Of a stretch of 42,737 nucleotides of DNA, positions 8,486 to 15,451 are shown piece by piece (the first letter of the stretch is position 1; every line of letters starts with the position of its first letter). This stretch comes from Hyphomicrobiales bacterium. GTDB lineage: Bacteria > Pseudomonadota > Alphaproteobacteria > Rhizobiales > Aestuariivirgaceae. The notes beneath the pieces are model-generated. The model was not told the DNA's origin. It made no database searches and saw nothing but the letters and a program-made list of their open reading frames with translations. A program made the position numbers and the translations under genes. Location of the stretch: contig JALXCV010000116.1 of assembly GCA_026990765.1 (NCBI GenBank), forward strand, positions 1-42,737. Reading direction: 5' to 3'.

Positions 8486-9748
8486 ATGAAAAGATCAACA
8501 TTGAGAAATCTGTTGCTGGTGTCCACATTTTTGGGCTCGGTGGCAATGGCGAATGCAGCCGATGTTACCATAAGCATCGAAAGCTGGCGTTCAGAAGACC
8601 TTGCCATCTGGCAAAACAAGATTATTCCGGCGTTTGAAAAGGCAAATCCGGGCATTCATGTCAAGTTTACGCCTACTTCACCGGCTGAATATGATGCTGC
8701 CCTTAATTCAAGGCTTGCTGGTGGCACGGCTGGCGACCTGATCACCTGTCGCCCATTTGACCAGTCACTGGGAGTTTATAAAAAAGGCAATCTGGCTGAT
8801 ATTACCAATCTTGATGCAATGAAGAATTTTGCCGATGTGGCAAAGTCTGCCTGGAGCACCGATGATGGCAAGGTTACATTTTGCGTGCCGATGGCATCAG
8901 TAATTCACGGCTTCATCTACAACAAGGATGCGTTCAAGGAACTTGGCATTACTCCGCCAAAAACCGAAGATGAATTCTTTGCCATGCTGGCCAAAATCAA
9001 GGCCAATGGCAATTATGTACCAATGGCCATGGGAACCCATGATGAATGGGAAGCCAACACCATGGGTTATTACAATATCGGCCCCAATTACTGGAAAGGT
9101 GAAACCGGTCGCCTTGGCCTGATCAAGGGATCTGAAAAGCTTACTGACAAGCAATGGGTTGACCCGTTTGTTTCCATTGCCAAATGGAAAGATTATCTGG
9201 GTGACGGTTTTGAAGCCCAGACCTATTCGGACAGCCAGAACATGTTCACCCTTGGCCGGGCTGCAATCTATCCTGCCGGCTCATGGGAAATCAGTGGCTT
9301 TAACACCCAGGCTGATTTCAAAATGGGCGCTTTCAAGCCGCCAGTACCCAAAGCTGGTCAGGAATGCTACATTTCAGACCATACAGATATTGGCATGGGC
9401 ATGAACCCGGCCAGCAAGAACCCGAAAGCTGCCAAAGCCTTCCTTAACTGGCTTGGTACTGCAGAGTTTGCTTCATTATATTCAAACGCCCTGCCCGGTT
9501 TCTTCTCGCTGTCCAAACATACTGTGAAACTTACCGACCCGCTGGCACAGGATTTTGTCAGCTGGCGCAAGGATTGCAAATCAACCATTCGCCCGACATA
9601 TCAGATATTGTCTCGCGGCACCCCTAATCTGGAAACTGAAATGGGCAATGCTTCTGCAAATGTTATCAAGGGTACAGAAACCCCGAAAGCTGCTGCAGAG
9701 CGTCTGCAAAAAGGTCTGGCCAGCTGGTACAAGCCACAGCAAAAATAA
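8486..9748 (+). CDS. ABC transporter sugar-binding protein (family 1 extracellular solute-binding protein)
   Basis: A 420-residue periplasmic binding protein. A signal peptide (KRSTLRNLLLVSTFLG) ends near MANA-AD. The mature part has the COG1653/MalE-like pattern: ISIESWRSEDL, IIPAFEKANPGI, AALNSRLAGGTAGDL, and FTLGRAAIYPAGSWEISGF in the second lobe. It is the capture component of the importer encoded downstream. Its place between murQ and the permeases, in a locus of GlcNAc-6-P genes, suggests a GlcNAc, chitobiose or muropeptide-sugar ligand. This is inference; the fold alone does not give the ligand. AGGAGAGTGAT precedes the ATG. Confidence 0.92.
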   Translation: MKRSTLRNLLLVSTFLGSVAMANAADVTISIESWRSEDLAIWQNKIIPAFEKANPGIHVKFTPTSPAEYDAALNSRLAGGTAGDLITCRPFDQSLGVYKKGNLADITNLDAMKNFADVAKSAWSTDDGKVTFCVPMASVIHGFIYNKDAFKELGITPPKTEDEFFAMLAKIKANGNYVPMAMGTHDEWEANTMGYYNIGPNYWKGETGRLGLIKGSEKLTDKQWVDPFVSIAKWKDYLGDGFEAQTYSDSQNMFTLGRAAIYPAGSWEISGFNTQADFKMGAFKPPVPKAGQECYISDHTDIGMGMNPASKNPKAAKAFLNWLGTAEFASLYSNALPGFFSLSKHTVKLTDPLAQDFVSWRKDCKSTIRPTYQILSRGTPNLETEMGNASANVIKGTETPKAAAERLQKGLASWYKPQQK

Positions 9749-9775
9749 GCAATTGCTGTAAAAGCCACAAGCAAT

Positions 9776-9806
9776 ACTCCGGGTGCATTTGTACCCGGAG
9801 TTTTTC
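9776..9806 (+). terminator. Intra-operon rho-independent terminator/attenuator after the binding-protein gene
   Basis: ACTCCGGGT (9776-9784) and ACCCGGAGT (9793-9801) form a 9-bp stem with an 8-nt loop, followed by TTTT. It sits between the binding-protein stop and the first permease, where partial termination would keep binding protein in excess of permease, as is usual for such operons. Confidence 0.75.
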
Positions 9807-9821
9807 AAGAAGGGGAAAAGC

Positions 9822-10751
9822 ATGGGGATGATTACCACCCGCAAACCGCCGTTCAAATGGCATATTGTGGTGTTCCTGGCTCCTGCCGTTCTGGTCTATA
9901 CAGCGATCATGATCTTCCCGATGATCGATACAATGCGGCTTGCCCTGTTCAGTTCAATTGACAATCATCAGGTGTTTGTAGGGTTGAAGAATTTCAAAAC
10001 CCTGTTTGGTGATCCACGCTGGAGTGAGCATTTCTGGAACGCCCTTGGCAATAATACCTGGTTTTTCATCATTCACATGCTGGTACAAAATCCGGTCGGG
10101 ATTGCACTGGCCGCCATTTTGTCAGTCCCTACCCTGCGCTTTGCCCCGGCCTATCGCACGATCGTAATCATTCCGACAATCCTGTCATTTGTGATTGTCG
10201 GATTTTCCTGGAAGCTGATTTTATCACCCCTTTGGGGAATTGCTCCATCGATGCTGGACATGATCGGTCTGAAATCGCTGTTTCATCCATGGCTGGGCAA
10301 GGAACAATATGCGCTGACCACTCTGGCGCTGATTTCCGTGTGGCAGTTTATCGGCATTCCGATGCTGCTGATCTATGCGGCCCTGTTGACAATTCCTGAA
10401 GAAATTCTCGAAGCGGCAGAATGTGACGGGCTGACCGGGTTTTCGCAATTCTGGAAAATCAAGCTGCCGCTGATCCTGCCTTCCATTGGTATAATATCCA
10501 TTTTGACCTTTGTCGGTAATTTCAACGCTTTTGACCTGATATTCACCGCGCAGGGGCCAGTTGCCGGGCCAAATTATTCCACCGATATTCTGGGCACCTT
10601 CATGTACCGGACATTTTTTGGCTACCAGTTGCAACTGGGTGATCCAAATCTTGGTGCCACTATTGCTTCAACGATGTTTTTAATCATCCTGATTGGTGTT
10701 TGCATCTATCTGTTCACCATCCAGCGGCGGTTGCGCCGTTATCAGTTCTAG
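9822..10751 (+). CDS. ABC sugar transporter permease 1 (MalF-type)
   Basis: A 309-residue inner-membrane permease with about six helices. Near the C-terminal third it has EAAECDGLTGFSQFWKIKLPLILP, the EAA loop that docks on the ATPase. The ATG at 9822 is chosen because AAGGGG stands just upstream and a cytoplasmic RKPPFKWH precedes helix 1; an ATG two codons on is also possible. The next permease begins 9 nt after its stop, consistent with a heterodimeric membrane channel. Confidence 0.9.
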   Translation: MGMITTRKPPFKWHIVVFLAPAVLVYTAIMIFPMIDTMRLALFSSIDNHQVFVGLKNFKTLFGDPRWSEHFWNALGNNTWFFIIHMLVQNPVGIALAAILSVPTLRFAPAYRTIVIIPTILSFVIVGFSWKLILSPLWGIAPSMLDMIGLKSLFHPWLGKEQYALTTLALISVWQFIGIPMLLIYAALLTIPEEILEAAECDGLTGFSQFWKIKLPLILPSIGIISILTFVGNFNAFDLIFTAQGPVAGPNYSTDILGTFMYRTFFGYQLQLGDPNLGATIASTMFLIILIGVCIYLFTIQRRLRRYQF

Positions 10752-10760
10752 GAGGCAACG

Positions 10761-11600
10761 GTGAACCGCGCCCGGCAAAATATATTCAATATGATTGCAG
10801 CCCACACATTGCTGCTGGCCTATATGGTTCTGGCACTGTTTCCGGTATTCATCATTTTGATAAACAGTTTCAAAACCAGAAGGGCAATCTTTCGCCACCC
10901 GCTTATGCCACCAGATACGGACAGCTTTTCACTGACCGGTTATGAAACCGTATTGAAACAGGGTGATTTTCTGCATTATTTCCAGAACTCGATGATTGTC
11001 ACCGTGGTGTCACTGTTTTTCATTCTGCTGTTTGGGGCCATGGCGGCCTTTGCGCTGGCTGAATATCGTTTCAAAGGCAATAGCTGGATGGGGCTGTATC
11101 TGGCGCTTGGTATCATGATACCTATCCGCATCGGCACCGTATCAATATTGCAGATAATGGTGGCAACCGGTCTGGTAAACACCCTGACAGCACTGATACT
11201 GGTCTATACAGCACAAGGCTTGCCGCTGGCGGTGTTTATTCTGACCGAATTCATGAAACAGGTATCGAATGATCTGAAAAATGCCGGGCGGATTGACGGG
11301 CTTAGTGAATATGCGATTTTCTTCAAGCTGGTGCTGCCTCTGGTACGCCCGGCAATGGCAACAGTTGCAGTGTTCAACATGATACCGATCTGGAATGACC
11401 TCTGGTTCCCGCTGATACTGGCCCCGGCTGAAGAAACCAAAACCCTGACCCTTGGCAGTCAGGTGTTTATCGGCCAGTTCGTTACCAACTGGAATGCGGT
11501 TCTGGCAGCACTTTCAATGGCGATCATTCCGGTTATGACACTTTATGTATTTTTCTCACGCCAGCTTATTCGCGGCATCACCGCAGGGGCTGTCAAATGA
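10761..11600 (+). CDS. ABC sugar transporter permease 2 (MalG-type)
   Basis: A 279-residue permease starting with GTG behind a strong AGGAGG site. The N-terminus LLLAYMVLALFPVFIILINSFK is typical of MalG-type partners (CUT1 family), as is the EAA-like loop ending NAGRIDGLSEYAIFFKLVLPL. The C-terminus RQLIRGITAGAVK is the usual CUT1 ending. It follows permease 1 directly and is followed by the ATPase. Confidence 0.9.
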   Translation: MNRARQNIFNMIAAHTLLLAYMVLALFPVFIILINSFKTRRAIFRHPLMPPDTDSFSLTGYETVLKQGDFLHYFQNSMIVTVVSLFFILLFGAMAAFALAEYRFKGNSWMGLYLALGIMIPIRIGTVSILQIMVATGLVNTLTALILVYTAQGLPLAVFILTEFMKQVSNDLKNAGRIDGLSEYAIFFKLVLPLVRPAMATVAVFNMIPIWNDLWFPLILAPAEETKTLTLGSQVFIGQFVTNWNAVLAALSMAIIPVMTLYVFFSRQLIRGITAGAVK

Positions 11601-11651
11601 TCATCTGTCTGACAGCTTTGGCGCAACCGGCATTGATTGATAAAAGGGATA

Positions 11652-12671
11652 ATGATTTTGGGCGCTCTTGAACTGAAAAACATCAGTAAATCATTCGGCA
11701 ATGTCGAAGTGCTGAAAGATATCAATCTGGATGTCAATGAAGGTGAATTCATCATTTTTGTCGGCCCATCAGGCTGTGGCAAATCCACCTTGTTGCGGAT
11801 CATTGCCGGGCTGGAAGATGCAACGGGTGGTGAGGTTATCATCAGCGGCAAGAATGTCAGCGCCCTGCCCCCGTCCAAACGCGGTATTGCCATGGTGTTC
11901 CAGACATATGCGCTGTATCCACATCTGACAGTGCGGGGCAATATGGCGCTGGGTCTTAAACAGGCCGGCACGCCAAAAGCTGAAATAAACCAGCGGGTTG
12001 AACTGGCTTGCGACCTGTTATCACTGGATGAACTGATCGAGCGGCGACCGGCTGAGTTGTCGGGTGGTCAGCGCCAGCGGGTTGCAATTGGCCGGGCAAT
12101 TGTTCGCAAGCCTGAACTGTTCCTGTTTGATGAACCTCTTTCCAATCTTGATGCAGCGCTCAGGGTCAATACCAGACTGGAAATTGCCCGCCTGCATAAA
12201 CAGCTTGGAGCCACCATGGTCTATGTAACCCATGATCAGGTGGAAGCCATGACTTTGGCTGACCGGATTGTGGTGCTTAATGAAACCCGGGTAGAACAGA
12301 TCGGCTCACCAATGGAACTGTACAACAACCCGGCCAATGAATTCGTTGCCGGTTTCATAGGTTCACCAAAAATGAATTTTATCGATGCAGAAAGACTGGG
12401 CATCAGGGACGCAAAAACCATCGGTATCAGGCCGGAACATATAAAGGCTGATTATGAAAAAGGTGACTGGCCCGGCCAGATAATCCATGTTGAACATCTT
12501 GGCAGTGACACCAATCTGTATGTTGATACCAAAGTGGCAAATCCTTTAAGTGTACGGCTTTTCGGCAATCATGACTTCAAAGCCGGCGAAACCATCCATA
12601 TGACCCCGCTGGCTGACAAAACCTATTATTTTGATAATGATGGCGAGCGGGTAGTACCAGCCGACAAATAA
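11652..12671 (+). CDS. ABC sugar transporter ATP-binding protein (UgpC/MsmK-type)
   Basis: A 339-residue ATPase with Walker A GPSGCGKST (38-46), signature LSGGQRQRVAIGRA, Walker B LFLFDEPLSNLD and switch His in VYVTHDQ. A C-terminal TOBE/MalK-like domain (IGIRPEHI onward) follows, as in CUT1 sugar importers. It energises the two permeases. ATG 11652 has AAAAGGG just upstream; the in-frame TTG codons at 11637 and 11658 are alternatives. Last gene of the operon, with a strong terminator about 100 nt later. Confidence 0.92.
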   Translation: MILGALELKNISKSFGNVEVLKDINLDVNEGEFIIFVGPSGCGKSTLLRIIAGLEDATGGEVIISGKNVSALPPSKRGIAMVFQTYALYPHLTVRGNMALGLKQAGTPKAEINQRVELACDLLSLDELIERRPAELSGGQRQRVAIGRAIVRKPELFLFDEPLSNLDAALRVNTRLEIARLHKQLGATMVYVTHDQVEAMTLADRIVVLNETRVEQIGSPMELYNNPANEFVAGFIGSPKMNFIDAERLGIRDAKTIGIRPEHIKADYEKGDWPGQIIHVEHLGSDTNLYVDTKVANPLSVRLFGNHDFKAGETIHMTPLADKTYYFDNDGERVVPADK

Positions 12672-12765
12672 AACTGCTATTCACGCCAGATTGGCGCTTT
12701 TATGGAAACCGGCATGGCCAGCAGCAAGGCATGATCAAAGCGTTCATGCCTCCATTCACCAGCAG

Positions 12766-12795
12766 ACCCCGCCCTTGTCAGGCGGGGTTTTGTTG
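12766..12795 (+). terminator. Rho-independent terminator of the amino-sugar transport operon
   Basis: ACCCCGCC (12766-12773), a 7-nt loop and GGCGGGGT (12781-12788) form an 8-bp GC-rich stem followed by TTTGTTGTT. It lies between the ATPase and the metal ATPase promoter and separates the two units. A smaller CGCCA-gat-TGGCG hairpin lies earlier, near 12684. Confidence 0.85.
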
Positions 12796-12857
12796 TTCGG
12801 CAAGACTTGCAAGCTTCATGTTGAGCTTGACTATTTTCAGAATTTGGAAGTTTTCGC

Positions 12858-12888
12858 TTGAAGCTACAGTTGCTGGAGGTTCTATAAG
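12858..12888 (+). promoter_or_regulatory. MerR-family-type metal-responsive promoter
   Basis: TTGAAG (12858-12863) and TATAAG (12883-12888) are separated by 19 nt, the overlong spacer of MerR-controlled promoters. Within it, GAAGCTACAG and CTGGAGGTTC form an imperfect dyad (8 of 10 positions) around TTG at 12860-12882. This is the layout seen for ZntR, CueR, CadR and PbrR sites. No MerR gene is adjacent, so the regulator must be encoded elsewhere. Confidence 0.75.
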
Positions 12889-12924
12889 AACACCATGACG
12901 AATCTGCAAACATGGTGAAAACTC

Positions 12925-15021
12925 ATGACAACCTCAAAAACCTTACAGATAGACGGTATGGATTGCCCCAGTTGCATGGCAAAGATCGAAGGTGCCGTTT
13001 GCGCTATTTCCGGGGTAAATAATGTTCAACTGAACTTCACCACTCAGAAGATAAAATTTGAGCTGGATGGAAATGATGACAATACACCGGTGGTTCAGGC
13101 AATTGAAAAACTGGGCTACAAGGTAAGAGAGCCGGTTGAAAAGGCTGACAGGAAGGTAATACCATGGTGGCAGACGGCAAAAGGGCGGCTGGTCATTGCA
13201 GCTGGTATCTTGCTGGTTACAGCGACTGTTTTATCCTATGTCCTGCCCCAATATTCATTTTATGTTTTTGCCCTTGCGGCCCTGATTGCGCTTTTTCCGC
13301 TGGCCCGCAAGGCCATTATGGGAACGATTGCCGGGCAGCCTTTCACCATTGAAACCCTGGTTACAATTGCGGTTATCGGGGCTATTTTCATTGATCAGGC
13401 AGCAGAAGCTGCAGTTGTGGTTTTCCTGTTTCTGATCGGTGAGCTTTTGGAAATGGTGGCCGCAGCCAAAGCGCGCAGATCAGTTGAGGCACTGGCCGAT
13501 CTGGTTCCAAAAACAGCCTTTCTGGTTACCCATCATGGTACACGCGAAGTTTCAGCCGACAGTCTGACCATTGGAAATGTTATCGAGGTACGCCCTGGCG
13601 GCCGGGTTCCGGCAGATGGCAGGATCATCGAAGGTGAAAGTACAATTGATGAATCTGCAGTAACCGGTGAATCCATGCCGAAAAGAAAACAGGTTGGTGA
13701 CAGCATTTATGCCGGTTCAATAAATAGTGATCACCTTATACGCTTGAGTGTTGAGAAAGACGCCAGCGACAATATGATTGCCCGGATTTTGACCATGGTT
13801 GAGGATGCCGAAGCAGGCAAGGCGCCAACCGCAAGATTTATCGACAAATTCAGCCGTTATTACACGCCAGGCGTTATCATCGTGTCAGCCCTGATTGCAT
13901 TTGTTCCACCATTGTTTTTTGATGCGCAACTGATACCATGGATATATAAGGGGCTGGCCATATTGCTGATTGGTTGCCCATGTGCGCTGGTGCTTTCAAC
14001 TCCGGCGGCCATAACCTCTGGCATATCTGCAGGTGCCAGACATGGTCTGTTGATGAAGGGCGGGGTAGTCCTGGAAGCCATAGGCAAGGTCAGGCAGATT
14101 GCTTTTGACAAAACCGGCACCCTGACAAAAGGCAAACCGCAAGTTACTGATATTACAGCTTTTGCAGGTGAACAAAACCAGCTTTTACAACTGGCAGCTG
14201 CAGTAGAGGCCGGTTCATCGCATCCGCTGGCGCTGGCTGTAATGAAAGAGACGCAAACCCGCAATATTTCAGTCAGTCAGGCATCTGCATCACAAAGCCT
14301 GAACGGGCGCGGAGTAAAGGCGCAAGTTGAAGGTAAAACCGTTATCGTGGCATCACCGCGCTATGCCAGTGAAATATCTTCAATCAGTCCGCAACAGCTG
14401 GAAACCATAAACAAACTTGAAGAAGATGGAAAAACCGTGGCGGTAGTGGTGGTTGATGATGAAGCCAAAGGCGTGATTGCCTTTCGAGATGAATTGCGCA
14501 GCGATGCAGTTAATGCCATGCAGCGGCTGAAAGAGCTTGATGTTTCTGCAATCATGCTGACCGGCGATAACAAGCGCACCGGTGCTGCCATTGCCAGTCA
14601 ACTTGGTATCGAGGTAAAGTCACAATTATTGCCACAGGACAAGCTGGATGAAATCAAGCGTCTGAAGGCCAATGGAGCCATCGCCATGGTTGGTGACGGT
14701 ATTAATGATGCACCCGCCCTTGCCATTGCAGATGTCGGCATTGCCATGGGTGGCGGAACAGATGTTGCACTTGAAACAGCTGATGCAGCATTACTGCATG
14801 AGAAGGTGGGCGATGTACCCTCACTGATCGCCCTGTCACAGGCTACCATGCGCAATATCTACCAGAATATCTCGCTGGCACTTGGCCTGAAGGCAATATT
14901 TCTGGTGACTACCATCATGGGAATGACATCTTTGTGGATGGCAATCATGGCAGACACCGGCGCAACCGTACTGGTAACCATAAACGCCCTGCGCCTGCTT
15001 GGTTACAGGTTTGATCAATAG
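12925..15021 (+). CDS. Heavy-metal-translocating P1B-type ATPase (probable Zn/Cd/Pb exporter)
   Basis: A 698-residue metal efflux pump. An N-terminal HMA domain holds GMDCPSC (Cys14, Cys17). A helical region, the actuator loop (DESAVTGES), the membrane metal site CPC (351-353), the phosphorylation motif DKTGTLT (Asp395) and the hinge GDGIND (about 590) follow in order. The context VGCPCAL-like helix and single HMA fit a ZntA/CadA-type pump more than a copper pump (which normally has CPC with different flanking helices and an MxxxSS helix), but the metal is inferred. It stands alone behind the MerR-type promoter. Confidence 0.93.
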   Translation: MTTSKTLQIDGMDCPSCMAKIEGAVCAISGVNNVQLNFTTQKIKFELDGNDDNTPVVQAIEKLGYKVREPVEKADRKVIPWWQTAKGRLVIAAGILLVTATVLSYVLPQYSFYVFALAALIALFPLARKAIMGTIAGQPFTIETLVTIAVIGAIFIDQAAEAAVVVFLFLIGELLEMVAAAKARRSVEALADLVPKTAFLVTHHGTREVSADSLTIGNVIEVRPGGRVPADGRIIEGESTIDESAVTGESMPKRKQVGDSIYAGSINSDHLIRLSVEKDASDNMIARILTMVEDAEAGKAPTARFIDKFSRYYTPGVIIVSALIAFVPPLFFDAQLIPWIYKGLAILLIGCPCALVLSTPAAITSGISAGARHGLLMKGGVVLEAIGKVRQIAFDKTGTLTKGKPQVTDITAFAGEQNQLLQLAAAVEAGSSHPLALAVMKETQTRNISVSQASASQSLNGRGVKAQVEGKTVIVASPRYASEISSISPQQLETINKLEEDGKTVAVVVVDDEAKGVIAFRDELRSDAVNAMQRLKELDVSAIMLTGDNKRTGAAIASQLGIEVKSQLLPQDKLDEIKRLKANGAIAMVGDGINDAPALAIADVGIAMGGGTDVALETADAALLHEKVGDVPSLIALSQATMRNIYQNISLALGLKAIFLVTTIMGMTSLWMAIMADTGATVLVTINALRLLGYRFDQ

Positions 15022-15451
15022 GGCTTGGCGGGGTGAGTATAACTGCAATAAAGGTAGCTGTGAGGTCGCATCAGGTTGGTGTTATCCGTTGATAATACCA
15101 CTGGCAACACTTGCCCTGTCATTATTGGAGATGGAACCTGGCTTCATGCCGGTTTTCAGCCCCTCCCCTGTTTCCCCGGACCTTTGCCCAACCAGCCATA
15201 AACCTGTCAACCAAAACCGCCTTGTCAAACACCTTGTGATTATCCAGCAAAATTATGCGTGGGTCATGGTTTTTGGCAGTTTTTTTCTTATTATTATTTG
15301 GATTTTCTATAAGAGCATGATAAAACACAATTATATCAACTATAAAGGCAGATAGTTTATGGTTTGTTCTTATCAATATTGCAATGGTTGTACTATCATT
15401 TGGAATACAACCTGTATTTATGATTTGACTCAGATAGTTACAACAGGTACA
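15022..15451 (+). promoter_or_regulatory. AT-rich CRISPR leader and intergenic region
   Basis: Gene-free 430-nt stretch between the metal ATPase and the array. From about 15270 to 15451 it becomes AT-rich with runs of T and A, as expected of a leader. It is on the leader side because the degenerate repeat is at the other end. TTGACT (15425-15430) and TACAGT (15448-15453) stand 17 nt apart, but that -10 runs into the first repeat, so transcription may start further upstream. Open frames here (125 residues minus, 118 plus) resemble no family I know and run into the array or the ATPase gene. Confidence 0.55.

Noticed and set aside
14999-15355. Plus-strand frame of 118 residues after the metal ATPase
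   Set aside because: It overlaps the ATPase end, has no ribosome site and has an unlikely composition.
15022-15451. Possible second att site (copy of the tRNA-Leu 3' end) on the other side of the array
   Set aside because: Only short CCCCGG matches are present; no convincing duplication found by eye.
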